Origin: Diabrotica undecimpunctata
Taxonomy: Eukaryota > Arthropoda > Insecta > Coleoptera > Chrysomelidae
Assembly: GCF_040954645.1 (NCBI RefSeq)
Contig: NC_092808.1
Coordinates: 20,570,232-20,634,231, forward strand
Length of the DNA stretch: 64,000 bases
Direction of reading: 5' to 3'
The notes under the pieces are model-generated. The model was given only the letters and a program-made list of their open reading frames with translations. It had not been told where the DNA came from and did not search any database. Each line of letters opens with the position of its first letter. The first letter of the stretch is position 1. Below are positions 53,501 through 63,230 of the stretch, piece after piece. The position numbers were made by a program, and so were the translations under genes.

Positions 53501-56500
53501 AGAAAAGTCTTAATATTTAATAAATGTTTATTAACTGTTGCGAAACTGCAACAATATGATGTATTAGAAATATTTTAAGTTACCTTCTTTAAACACGAAC
53601 GTGCCAAAGAAACTATATTTTTAGTTCGCGTTCGCGTAGGAGATCAGCATCCTATGGCTTTGGTAAGTAGATTCGAACCGCTTGAAAAACACGCTGTGTT
53701 TACAGTTACATGGTTACAGAGTATGTAGGAGGGGTTGGACTTTCCGCATAAATTGAAGATGATTTCTCAAATCAAAACACAGTAACTACAAAAACCATTA
53801 CAAAACCCAGTAACTTCTTAGCAGTGACTTGGTTTTGATATGGGTTTTGTTAATTACTGTGTTTTGCGTATGCTGTATTTTCCTTATATATAGTCCGATA
53901 TTTGTTTTAAAACTATCAGAAGGTAGAGCAAAACGCAGCAACCTCAAATTTATAAAAAACTCGATTTTGACAAAAATGACGGTTACTGTGTTTTGCAATG
54001 AGACTAATTATCGACCGATGGCGTACTAAAAACTCACCCTGTATATATTGGTTTATTGAAACTATCAATTATTATAATTTTATATATTAACTTACTATGT
54101 TTCTCCACTATTGACAAAACTGCATCATTCTCGGCTTGCGTTTCCAAAGTTACCAACTTCATTCTATTTAAAGCGCAAAATTCAAAAGCTGCCCAAAAGT
54201 TTGCCTGGAAGATTAAACAATTTTATGAAAAATATACGCGATTTTATTCATTATAAATACGTAAATTATAGAAAACGGTTAATAAAATAGGACGTAACAA
54301 ACATTTTTACGCAACAGTAAATTGGAAACGTTGAAATATCAGAAACACAGTAAGATAATTTTTAGCAGCTAATGACATGTATTATATCCATATTCTTCTA
54401 CTTCGTCTTCTTTCAGTACCCTGTGCGATTATCGAACGTTGGCGATCATATTGGCAATAATAACTTTGTTTACGGCGGCTCTAAATAAATTAGCGGTGGT
54501 CTCTTGATACCATTCCCGGAGATTTCGGAGCCAGGATGTTCTTCGTCGGCCTGGGCCTCTCCTTCCGGCGATCTTACTCTGTATTATGAGGTGTAGAAGG
54601 TTATACCTCTTTGGATGTCTCATTACATGACCGAAATATTGTAACTTTCGAATTTTTATCGTTTTTGTTATTTCTGTGCTCTTTTTCATTCGATGTAAAA
54701 CTATTTCATTTCTTACCCAACTTATCTGCAATACTCGTCGATAAATCCACATCTCAAAGGCCTCTAATTTTTTCATTAATGTCTCTGTTTTCTTCAATAG
54801 ACTTTACTTTATCATCCATATATTTTCTTTTCCGCGCCCTTTGAAATTTCTTTAATTCTTTTCGTTATTCAGCATACCTTTCTAGGTCTTGTTTTTGCGA
54901 TCACAAACTTTTTAATCTCAAAACTAATCTTTTTTTTACTTTGTTCTACATTCGTCTGGAAACCAGTGTTTTTTTCTAAACTTTTTGTTTTTGGTATGTT
55001 CTACAAAATAAAAAACAAAGATGAAAACATTACTACGGATAGAACCAAAATCCTTAAGGTCGCCGAATCCTTTTATCGCGAAATGTATGAAAACACCGAC
55101 GAAAGGCAAGATCAACCTTTGCCCAAAATCACAAACCAGGGATTATAATTATTGCCGGAAATAACTCCATCCGAAATCAAAATGGCACTTTTAGAAATGA
55201 ATAATAACAAATCTCCTGGCGATGACGGAGTAGTGATCGAAGCGATTAAACTAGGTGGAAATAAAATTATCCATATATAAACTTTCACAAAAATTATCAA
55301 AAAAAAGCGTGAACGCTAAATTAGACATCTATCAGCCTAAAGAACAAGCTGGATTTTGATCGGGATACCGCACTAACGACCACTTACTAGGGATAAAAAA
55401 TGTGATAAAGAAGTCTGCAGAATATAACAAACCATTGGCACTAATATTTGTCGACCACGAGAAAACATTCGATACCGTAAGCCATTATAAAATTTTAACA
55501 TTGACAGAATGCCGAATAGACCATCGCTACCCTAACATAATCAAATATATTTACCAAAATGCCACATCTAGCGTAAGACTATCTGAACAAGAAACAAATA
55601 AATTCGAGGAGTACGGCAGGGAGACACCGTCCCTCCAAAGCTATTCACGACGCTTTTAGAACATGCTTGTAAGCAGACACATCTGAACGAGCATGGTATC
55701 AACGTAAATGGAGAGAAGCTCAGTCATTTGAGATTTGCAGATGACATCGTCCTTATAGCTGATCGTGTGAATGATGCAATAATAGTGTACGTTCACACAG
55801 ACTACTATGGCACGATCAGCGATGCGATGCTTCGCTATGCGATGATATCAAACACTTGTATCTTAAGTGCCTTGTTCAGATAGCGCGCGATTTAGTGCGA
55901 TGCGATACGATGCTAATAGCGGCTAGTATGCGCTTCGGTTTGGTTTCCAAGAATATTTGATTCCATCGCCAGCAGTCCACGTCTAGCGAGCGATATGGAC
56001 TAGGAAAAATTAATAAACAATAATAATTAAATTATGGGTTGAGGTTGCAGTGAAAGTTAGAAGTGACAAGTAAATTTAATATTAATTAATGTTTATTAAT
56101 AATTAGGTTACTACATATGCTCTTGCTTATTTGAGGTGTTTGTAATTGGAAAAACATTCTGTCCGAAAATAAAAACTTCATCAAAAAGATTAGTTTAGTA
56201 TGGGTTATCAAAACCGTGTACAGAACTCTGAATAATATATGAAAATGTTAACGAATGTTGTTAATACATAATAATTATTTTTCCACTATCAAAATACCCA
56301 AATAATCAAGACAATAAAAGTTAAATGCTGCTGATACTATTAATAAACAATTCCTATAAATACACACTTGGGCATATTATAAAAGTTTAATTTTCTTAAA
56401 AGATTTAATGGCATGTCGCAACATGACTGGTAATCTACCATCAACCGTAAATGATATGATGTCTGAGAATGTTCACAGCGATTCACTTAATGGTGAGTAT

Positions 56501-59500
56501 GACCTGTTATCACAAGATAATGGGATTCTAACTGAAAAATATTCTGGGTAATACGGAAACTTCTAACGATAATACTTCATTTGGTAACGAAGAACTCCAA
56601 CCTAATACGTCATCCCAGATGATTTGGATATCGCTCGATTCATACCTTTGGAAGAAAAAAAATTAGAGTTACTAGACTCTGCAACTAACTCAAAACATAA
56701 TAATGATGAAGATTATAATTTTTTAATGAGTTTCTACCTACCTTTAAAAAGAATGCGTAAGGACACTAAAATGTGGTTCCGTTGGAAGATGCAAGAGCTT
56801 CTGTATAATTGTACTGTTCACAACCAACAACAACAACACGAACAATCCAATATGAGTACAGTTGCAGGGATTTCTTTTGGTTCACGTACTTCAGATTCCA
56901 CCTTATCTGATTTACAACTATAAGATTTGTACGTATATTAATAAAACGGTTCTCTATTATTCTTGTGTATTTTTTATACGGATTATAATAGTGTTGCACC
57001 ATTGAGAGACCATATTGGATAAACACCCCACTATTTATATTTCCCAAGGAAATCTAATTAGTTCTATGTAAGTTTTTAACTCTGAAGTGTGAGCGTGTGT
57101 GAACGGGACTCCCTGTATTTTTTGGTAGATTTATGAAAATATTTGATATAGGGGAGAGGGGGGCAAGTTGTTACATAATTGATTCTATTATTTATTTGGG
57201 CAATAGTAGATCTTTTATATGAAAACTAAAATCGGATTAAGGTAGTTGATACATTTACACAAATAATGTTAATTTTAATTTATTTAAAAAATCATATTTA
57301 ACATTTTGTTATTATCAATTTAACTCAACTTGTAAATTGTAACAACATACCCCACTATGAGGCAAATTGTTACAGTCCATGGGGTAAGATGTTACAATAG
57401 AAAAAAAAATTCTAAAAACTTCCCACATTATTTAGTGGTCACAGAAAGAACCCTTGCTTAGCTACAAAAAATATTATAAACATAACACAAAATGAAATAA
57501 AATAAAAAATGAAAATCTGAACAAACCTGTTTACAAGAATGTTAAACTAGTCACTATCGGACGAGCAGTAAATACAAATATAAAAATCATCGTCTTTTCC
57601 ACAAGCAATATGTGCCCACTTTTGACACACAAAGCACCGAATCCATTCTTCGTTTTTGGACTTTGAAAATGGAGCTAAACATACCAGACACGTCGATTCC
57701 TCATCCTCTTCCGAGCTTTCAGAACCTAATTTTTTGAAGGTGTTTTAGGTAATGACAGTCCGTTTCTTATATTTTTTAACAGTAGTTTTTACCTTGTTTC
57801 TTGATTCACCTGATATGTTTCTTTTGGTTGCCCCCACATTTTTTTTTCTTTGTCTTGCCTTTTCTTCCTCCTCCAAAGCTGATTTAATGGGAGTATCAGT
57901 CAAAACAGCGGAAGTTCTTTTCTTCCGACCCCCTTTGGATTTCCTTGGCATTGCTTTTGGATAAGGCTTCAACTCCTGGGGCGTTATATCATATATATAT
58001 ATATGATATGTTATACCTATATATAGTAGGTGAATCGACAGGTTCATTTATCGCCAAGTTAAAATCTGTGCTTGTAGAAGGTTGCTGTTGGGAAGGAGTT
58101 CTATGTGTTTCGATGCCAATAGGTGCCGGATCTATGACTACTGTTGCGTTTATATTTTCTGTTATTGGCCTATTTGTTACCTCTGCAGGCAAGAATTCAT
58201 CATCTTGAAAAATTTCTCTGTTGTATGGCCAAATTCCTGTCACACTAAATCCTTTTTGTATATTGAGAGGTGTAACAGCAAGAGGAAATGAATCTTTAAG
58301 AACGATAGGTATATCGTAAATGTTCATTACTTTACCGGGATTAGATCTTAACCATGCATCTGCAGCACTATTAAAATATCTTTTAAGTGGGCCAAATACC
58401 GTCCTATCAAGCGGCTGCAACTTGTGTGATGTATGTGGCGGGAAACTTAAAAGAACCACTCCATTTTCTTTGCAAAAATTCAACACCGGAATAGACAAAT
58501 GAGACTCGTGATTATCTAATACCATCAAAACGGGTTTCTCTTTGCTACATCGTACAAACTGGACGATATGTTTCATAAACAACAAAAAGTTATCACATGT
58601 CATCCATCCAGAGGAATGAGACGCACCTACACAACCAGGAGGTCCATTGGCTACCATAACATCTTTGAATTTCTTTCTCGGAAATATTAAAAATGGAGGT
58701 ACAAAATTTCCAGTTGGGTTGACAGCTAATGCCAAGGTAACAAGTTGACCTCTTTCTCCAGATGTCATAGCACCTACCTGCTTAGTTCCCCTTTTTGCAA
58801 TGATTTTTGTAGGCCTTTGGACAGTTGTAAGTCCAGTTTCGTCCATATTGTACACTTCTTGGAGCTCAAATTTATATTTATCATAAACTTCGCCGAGATT
58901 GTTAAAAAACTGTGACACATTATGACGATTAAACGCGGTAGCTCGACCCATACTAGTAGCTTCAGGTGTCCGGACTGATAAAGTTCGATGCCTCTTCAAA
59001 AATCCATATAGCCAGTCTCTGGAAGCTATTTCATTAACCTTCCAATATTCCGGAACAGATATTTGGTTGGCTGTTGCATATTGAAATGCAAATTTTTGCA
59101 AATCAGAAGTTGTAAGACCGTAATAAATTTTAGCAGAATGCTCAGTATATTCGGCAAGTTCCTCTTCTTCAGCATTGTTAAATATTTTTCTGGCCGTAGC
59201 GTAGCCGACCAAGTTCTTGTTACTGTTTTCAGCACCTAAGTTTGATTTTCTTTTCATATAGCGGTGCAATGTCATAAAATTAACTCCATAGCAAGTAGCA
59301 GCATCCCTAATTGACAAGTGTTCTTGTAAAACCGATTGCGCCGCCCTTTCAAATTGTTCGGTTGGAATAATACCCCTTGTGGTTTTCTTGGTATACGTTC
59401 GCACCATGTTAAGCTATCTGAAAACAACCAAAACAATTTCATGATAGAAAAATTTAATAAAACCTAATCTGTGTTTCTAACATGCTTTGCGAAAATAAAT

Positions 59501-62332
59501 GTAGGTAGGTATGCTATTCATTACAAACAAATTACTATCTACAAAATATGTCTGATCATAATATTGGATTTTTAGTGAAATCATAAATTATGGTAACCAT
59601 ATTGTAACCATTGTAGGTATTTCGATATATTCTTACATTAACGTGTTCGGGGCAAGTTGTTACAGTAACAACCTGGCCCCAGATTATTGTAACAACTGGC
59701 CCCACGTGTACGAAATGAGGTTAACTCAACGTTTTTTGGTAAATATTGAGAATCAATTACTAACAATAGCATGCCAATAACGAGAAATATTATACGCTTC
59801 AAAACTATATAATACACATATTTATACTACTTACCAATTTCTCACAAATAAAAACAAAAGCCACCTGACAACGGTACAGTTTTAGACCCGAAACCACATT
59901 CTAAGCAATAACACTATGATGGATGTCTGACTTGAGTATCAATATCCGTTCACAGATGACGGGTCGGTTGACCCAACTTTCCATAAAATATCGGCAACTC
60001 ATGATACTTGCTGCGTTTTAAAATAATTGTGTAACAACTTCCCCTTGTAACAACTTGCCCCCCTCTCCCTTACTATTTTAATATTGAAACTTACCTTAAA
60101 GTAATTGTAAGCCATTCTTTAATGCCTATTGGTTTTCTCCAGTTTGTGTGGATTTTCTCTACGTAAGAAGTTATACCTCTCTGAATGTAGTCGAATGTTT
60201 CAAAATACATCCGAAAATATTCTCGAAATTTATCAGGATGCATAATTAGTTTGGCAAGTAAATGATAAAACTCTCCAAATGTCGCCTTCTCTCTATTAAT
60301 TTTATGAACCCATTTACGTTTTCTATTTAAACACTTATTTGTATAATAAATATTGTACTTTAACAATAAATTTTTCCGCCAATATTTATTTTAGATTTCT
60401 TTCCATCGTCACGTTCGACACAGAAAAGACTACGGTGGCGACTAGCTCACAAGCATATCATTTTATTGAAACACTCACAGATAATAGCTTGCTATGTAAC
60501 GCATAGCATAGCATCGCTGATCGCGACATAGCAGTCTGTGTGAACGTACACAATGTTTGAAAAATTATATCACGCTTCCTTGGAAGTCGGACTAAAGAAT
60601 AATATAAACAAGACGCAAATAATGACTAATCTGGTACTAAATCGAAATATTGCTGTTAATGGAAGGAATATTGTGCAGACTACATCGTTTAAGTACTTAT
60701 GACATGAAGTTCGGTTGCGCACAGATAACCCGACATGTAACCTCCCACGTCGCATAGGATTACCTGGGCAATATTTGGTAAATTGAACTATGTATTTAAA
60801 TCAGATCTGCCCATATGCCTCAAAAGGAAAATCTTTGACGAATGTGTATTACCTGTACTCACTTATGGAGCTAAAACATTAACACTCACAAAAAAGGTAG
60901 TGACTAAGATTCGCTTGACTCAGAGGGTTCTGGAGCGCCAGATGTTGGGTATCTCTCTTAGTGAACGAAAAACAACAAAACCCATCGAAAAAATCTCGTC
61001 ACTAAAGTGGAATTAGGTACGATACGTCGCCATATTATCAGACAACCGATGGACAAGGACCGAGACCAAGATAAGAAGCAATATGGAGCAGAGGACGCAA
61101 ACCTAGTAGATGGACTGATGACCTGAAGCGTATTAGCAATAACTGGATGCAAGCCGCACAAGACAGAGACAGATTTAAAGAGCTGAAGGAGACTTATGTT
61201 CAGCAGTGGGCGCATACAGATTGATGATGATATTTTTCGACGTTACTTTCTTTGTAACGTTAAATATTTACTTAATTAAATTTTTACTCTAGGGTCAAAT
61301 TAGGTTCATGGAATGCAGCAATATTTTTAAATACCGCATGACAAGAATGAAGTAGTTCAAAGAAGACAAGCAATATAAAACAGCTTCTTTTATATCGCTA
61401 TTATGCATTAAAATATCTAACAACGCCTACCTCAGGTGCCTACCTAACCCGAAATATAAACACCGTAATATAGGTCTTATAGTAAAGTACTAAATTATTA
61501 GAGTTCTCCCTGCATTGTCAAGTGAGAATGAGTTATGTAATTTTTAAATTTTTTTATGGATTTAATAGACATATTTTCATTTAGAATACAATTTTTTTGG
61601 AATTAAGTACAATTATCACAAGGATTTCAGGCGTCCAATCAATTAAATAAGTTAAGTAAAAGACCGAATGTATTGAACATGTTTTAGATATTACTGATAC
61701 CATTACCAACGTGATAATTACTAGTTTCCTAAACTGCTGATTAGCTATGAAAATACTAATAGATACTATTGTAAAATTATATTGATACCGAAAGTAAATA
61801 TGAATGAATGTATTCAGAAATCAGGAGGGAAACTAAATAAGCACTTACATATCTTTATTTAAAGTAGGATAGATTAACTTTATCAATGTGGTACCACTGT
61901 TTAAAAAAGAAGTGGTACTTACTCCGAATCACAGATTAAAATTTTAACACACAGTAAAAATTTAATGTTACACCGGTTTTACTTTAATTTCACCGGAAAA
62001 AAAAACGTTTTGAGATGTGGTGGCTTCTGTTTACATAAAGTAATCCATAATAGGTAAAAGATAAAGGTAATCCATAATATTTGGATGCTAAATCACAGCA
62101 AATCATTAATTAGATAAGCCTCTATTTATAAATTTTCTCACTTACTTTAATATTTGTTTCAAGAATATATTCCTTTTCTTGAATCTTAAACCTATGTTGA
62201 GTCGATGCTACAACATAATATTTGTTAGAAATACTTACACAATATTTAAAGATCGATCTTACCATTTTTTGTAATTTTAAAAGATTGTACAGACAGAACT
62301 AAAGCAGCCAATATTAGATATACTGAATTCAT
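47549..62332 (-). CDS. Secreted C-type lectin 3 (4 exons, 157 aa), EPD variant
   Basis: Minus-strand exons 62332-62263, 62207-62146, 54204-54096 and 47781-47549 (stop TAA) join with GT-AG sites and phases 1, 0, 1; exon sizes 70, 62, 109 and 233 match lectins 1 and 2. The signal peptide is MNSVYLILAALVLSVQS. Cysteines 54, 128, 146 and 154 form the two lectin-domain disulfides. The sugar motif is EPD (118-120) instead of EPN; WND (141-143) is kept. N123 is in an N-G-T sequon. The QHW of the other paralogs is QHR here. The frame is open through all exons, so it is probably functional with altered ligand choice (inference). Introns 2 (7.9 kb) and 3 (6.3 kb) are filled by transposons; intron 1 is 55 bp. 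Confidence 0.88.
48195..48330 (+). repeat. Dispersed hairpin repeat (copy 3 of 3)
   Basis: GAGAACGATTTCCGAAGTGG, AAATTGAAACGTT, then ATTGTGGC ... GCCACAAGAAAATAG. It has the best-kept CGATTTCC hairpin and the same TTGTGGC/GCCACAA pair as 37760-37905. Confidence 0.6.
48411..48880 (+). pseudogene. DUF4817/HTH end of a mariner-type transposase
   Basis: The plus strand gives VEELTYMICLLEESSRNCLL, RTYHERYSEWRKPNARAFEK, then in a shifted frame RTNTVLSEEKGYDVLIATTE, RPSEISRQRDISQTSAAKIL and RKHKLHPYRL. This is the N-terminal helix-turn-helix pair of the DUF4817-type insect transposases, the same class as the element at 40772-41886. The catalytic part is absent or unreadable. Confidence 0.65.
49180..49258 (+). 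repeat. 39-bp unit repeated twice
   Basis: CAACGGACCACCCTGCTAAA is followed by TATAATAAACAAATTATA, then the same unit recurs with two or three changes. Confidence 0.75.
49321..49572. repeat. MITE-like inverted repeats with AAATGTAA/TTACATTT
   Basis: An outer pair, CCACAAAAATGTAACT (from 49324) against AGTTACATTTTTGTGTCAC (ending about 49570), encloses an inner hairpin, AGTATCACAGAAATGTAA (49371-49388) against TTACATTTCTGTGACACT (49395-49412). No coding content was seen. It lies in lectin 3 intron 3. Confidence 0.5.
50985..52303 (-). pseudogene. Uncharacterised DDE-like protein, nearly complete but broken
   Basis: An acidic N-terminal frame (52303-52010), with a GTAAGT donor at its end, is followed after an acceptor-like TTTTTAG by YLPRELTYKKMFDDFVTKHP and QVLKEINILPCQPKWDVCEE then CKRI (51935-51704). 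Next come DLQKVIILPIMPQSK, FNLRCATLSKQSKNNSFCVL and GGRESIVDDLLEVIRKE. The core is FNFWADNCTSQNKNW, with RYLTKGHTHMSADGNHGNIE and NRNIYDFQEQTKLVNNSR (51327-51049) behind it. The ADNC-SQNKNW and KGHT-MSAD blocks match the (D)xC-GQNKNW of the copy at 32090-34060, so both belong to one family. The stop count is modest. A transposase role is inferred. Confidence 0.55.
52304..53770. other. Non-coding part of the candidate transposon
   Basis: AT-rich. It holds a GAAGGGGGA/TCCCCCTTTC pairing at about 52440-52495 and a CACACACATGTGTGTG palindrome near 53320. No gene was seen. Confidence 0.4.
54396..54960 (-). mobile_element. RTE 3' fragment, internally deleted
   Basis: From the right on the minus strand: RKELKKFQRARKRKYMDDKV then KSIEENRDIN (linker), immediately followed by KKLEAFEMWIYRRVLQISW, IRKLQYFGHVMRHPKRYNLL, RRGPGRRRTSWLRNLREWYQ and NKVIIANMIANVR (54797-54429). 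The RT palm is missing. It ends in an AAGAAGACG-type tail near 54400. It lies just beyond lectin 3 exon 3 (in intron 2). Confidence 0.8.
56624..56923 (+). pseudogene. MADF-BESS-type accessory protein, C-terminal part
   Basis: An open frame of 99 codons has NNDEDYNFLMSFYLPLKRMR followed by KDTKMWFRWKMQELLY, the spacing of a BESS protein-interaction helix pair, and then a Gln/Ser-rich tail. An earlier in-register stretch from ATG 56408 has stops. Harbinger elements encode a second DNA-binding protein with a Myb/MADF domain that helps import and target the transposase. The MADF half is not readable here. Confidence 0.55.
57543..57988 (-). pseudogene. Frameshifted C-terminal tail of the pogo transposase with PHD-like finger
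   Basis: In a different frame, TPQELKPYPKAMPRKSKGGR then KKRTSAVLTDTPIKSALEEE is the basic tail that normally follows the DDE core. After one stop (VIT-stop) comes SSEEDEESTCLVCLAPFSK then WIRCFVCQKWAHIACG and FYICIYC. The C-x2-C, C-x2-C-x4-H-x2-C and C-x2-C spacing is that of a PHD-like zinc finger. The original protein was thus about 620 aa. Confidence 0.7.
57989..59407 (-). CDS. pogo-family transposase, main frame (472 aa)
   Basis: A single open frame from MVRTYTKKTTRGIIP has an N-terminal psq-type helix-turn-helix (residues about 15-55, LSIRDAATCYGVNFMTLHRY), a CENP-B-like second HTH (about 80-160, WLYGFLKRHRTLSVRTPEAT) and a DDE_1 catalytic core. The core Asp residues are in VYNMDETGLTTVQRP (first), VLMVLDNHESHLSIP (second) and HKLQPLDRTVFGPLKRYFN (third). 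It cuts and pastes the element at TA sites in the nucleus. The frame ends early: a TA-repeat at 57990-58025 shifts it out of the normal C-terminal tail. The core being intact marks this as the youngest layer of the nest. A host-domesticated gene is unlikely because it lies between TIRs. Confidence 0.88.
   Translation of the reverse strand: MVRTYTKKTTRGIIPTEQFERAAQSVLQEHLSIRDAATCYGVNFMTLHRYMKRKSNLGAENSNKNLVGYATARKIFNNAEEEELAEYTEHSAKIYYGLTTSDLQKFAFQYATANQISVPEYWKVNEIASRDWLYGFLKRHRTLSVRTPEATSMGRATAFNRHNVSQFFNNLGEVYDKYKFELQEVYNMDETGLTTVQRPTKIIAKRGTKQVGAMTSGERGQLVTLALAVNPTGNFVPPFLIFPRKKFKDVMVANGPPGCVGASHSSGWMTCDNFLLFMKHIVQFVRCSKEKPVLMVLDNHESHLSIPVLNFCKENGVVLLSFPPHTSHKLQPLDRTVFGPLKRYFNSAADAWLRSNPGKVMNIYDIPIVLKDSFPLAVTPLNIQKGFSVTGIWPYNREIFQDDEFLPAEVTNRPITENINATVVIDPAPIGIETHRTPSQQQPSTSTDFNLAINEPVDSPTIYRYNISYIYI
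60095..60366 (-). pseudogene. Harbinger (ALP1-like) transposase, first exon only
   Basis: NRKRKWVHKINREKATFGEF, YHLLAKLIMHPDKFREYFRM, FETFDYIQRGITSYVEK and IGIKEWLTITLR match the N-terminal part of Harbinger transposases before the DDE nuclease. The exon ends at a good AAG/GTAAGT donor at 60095/60094. The downstream exons with the catalytic residues are not found left of the pogo element. Confidence 0.75.
61232..62145. other. Intron 2 remainder of lectin 3, nothing recognised
   Basis: AT-rich, with no repeat or coding motif seen up to the exon 2 donor at 62145. Confidence 0.5.
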
Positions 62333-62401
62333 TTTTATTGTCTTTTTTGTATTTTGAATCAAAACATCAAAATGACTGGTTTTGATAAAAGTGAATCAAA
62401 T

Positions 62402-62436
62402 TTTTATATGCATCCTGTCAGATAAGACACTTATCT
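62402..62436 (-). promoter_or_regulatory. Lectin 3 core promoter: TATA box and GATA-type sites
   Basis: On the minus strand, TATAAAA (62408-62402) lies about 70 nt before the ATG. GATAAG and its inverse sit at 62421-62426 and 62430-62436, an AGATAAG/CTTATC pair. The spacing fits a TATA promoter with upstream GATA-factor sites. Motif evidence only. Confidence 0.45.
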
Positions 62437-62904
62437 AGAAATATCGTTTGCATATCTACAAGTGTTTTGCTGGTTAATAATTTTTTTTTAAATATACATG
62501 TTGCAAAACCATTTGGAAATAATAATAAAATACAGTAGTAAAGATTGATATTTCTCTTCTCCTTCGTCTTTACTACGTAAAGTAAAATTGTTCAGTTGCT
62601 TTTTGTAGATTCTCAAATGCTTACATTTTACAGCTTTAACAATATATACAATTTATTCTCTTAGAGAGTCCTTCGGACAAAAAGCATTAAATGTCCAAAA
62701 GTCTTTTTACGGCATAATAATTTTCTCAAGTAAAACAACTTATACTGAAATGCTGGCATCTACTAGAGCAAAACTTTTATTCTGCCCTTATAAAGTTTGG
62801 ATTTGAGTGTTGCAATTATATATTCGAACGAATGTATAATTTCTTCTAAAATTTAATAAAGGGATAGAATAAACATCCAATGTTTAAAAAAGGTAAAAGA
62901 AATA

Positions 62905-63230
62905 ATAAATTAGACTTACTCACAATCAATTTAATTTAACTAATCAGACGACCGGTTTCGCTTTCTACAATATACAAAGTATCTTCAGGTCACGATACAA
63001 AGTTAAATAAATGCTGAAAATAATAATCCCATATTAGGGTGTTGTCTAATAAAGATAAAACAAAGATAGGTGATATAAATTATATAAATTACAGTAAATA
63101 TGCCAATATTACATGTCTGTGGTACAAATGAATAAAATGTTTAAGCAGACAAGGTAAGACCCACAAATTGGTTAAATAGTCTATTAAACTGTAATGAATT
63201 AATAAATAAACAAATAAATAAAACATTACT
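62905..63230 (-). repeat. Dispersed repeat with hammerhead-like core (copy B)
   Basis: GACTTACTCACAATCAATTT, cgaccggtttcgc and atcttcaggtcacg repeat the order at 11927-12215. On the minus strand the core is CTGAAGA ... GAAAC-CGGTC. The outer stem pairs less well than in copy A. Confidence 0.5.

Larger units (their letters stand above)
49862..54045 (-). mobile_element. Candidate undescribed DNA transposon with subterminal repeats
   Basis: The left end TACAGGGTGATCCATT (49862) faces CTCACCCTGTA at the right (54032-54042), with TA at both borders. A related AGGGTGTCCCATTT lies inside at 50027. The motif GCAAAACACAGTAA(T/C) occurs near both ends: 50191, 50430, 53774 and 53802 (one change) on the plus strand, and 53850-53867 and 53982-53996 on the minus strand. 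One DDE-like gene (50985-52303, minus) is in the middle. Terminal plus subterminal repeats around one transposase-like gene suggest a class II element of about 4.2 kb inside lectin 3 intron 3. The boundaries are provisional. Confidence 0.4.
57151..60070 (-). mobile_element. pogo-like DNA transposon (2.9 kb) with TIRs and TA target duplication
   Basis: Left TIR GGGGAGAGGGGGGCAAGTTG at 57151 and the mirrored right TIR at 60046-60070 match at 24 of 25 positions, with TA on both sides (57149-57150, 60071-60072). Extra copies of the TTGTAACAACTTGCCCC-type motif lie inside both ends (about 57345-57400, 59650-59705 and 60028-60045), likely transposase-binding sites. It is inserted in the intron of the Harbinger transposase, right after its GTAAGT donor. 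It encodes the transposase at 57989-59407. Confidence 0.9.
55785..60551. mobile_element. PIF/Harbinger-type element with about 55-bp TIRs, inserted in the LINE
   Basis: The left TIR begins GTGTACGTTCACACAGACTA at 55785. The right TIR is its reverse complement, ending GTTCACACAGAC-mirrored at 60551; the two match over about 55 bp with a few changes. AAT on both sides (55781-55783 and 60552-60554) would be the 3-bp target duplication of this superfamily, with one extra A on the left. It carries a Harbinger transposase first exon (60366-60095) and a BESS-like protein (56624-56923), but most of the transposase is gone. A pogo element sits inside. Confidence 0.8.
54966..61231 (+). mobile_element. 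LINE split by a Harbinger insertion
   Basis: The 5' part (54966-55784) reads TDRTKILKVAESFYREMYEN, ITPSEIKMALLEMNNNKSPG then DDGVVIEAIKLGG (fingers), ALIFVDHEKTFDTVSHY (first Asp), RGVRQGDTVPPKLFTTLLEH and LRFADDIVLIADRVNDA, in several frames. The 3' part resumes at 60552 with MFEKLYHASLEVGLKNNINK, KRKIFDECVLPVLTYGAKTL, RVLERQMLGISLSERKTT, RKPSRWTDDLKRI-like and ETYVQQWAHTD, then an (ATG)n tail at 61220-61231. The reading across the gap, RVNDAI to MFEKL, is continuous. It is 5' truncated and has stops. Confidence 0.85.

Noticed and set aside
57989..59407. Domesticated pogo-derived host gene
   Set aside because: It sits inside matching TIRs with TA borders and other transposase-site repeats, so it is an ordinary element copy.
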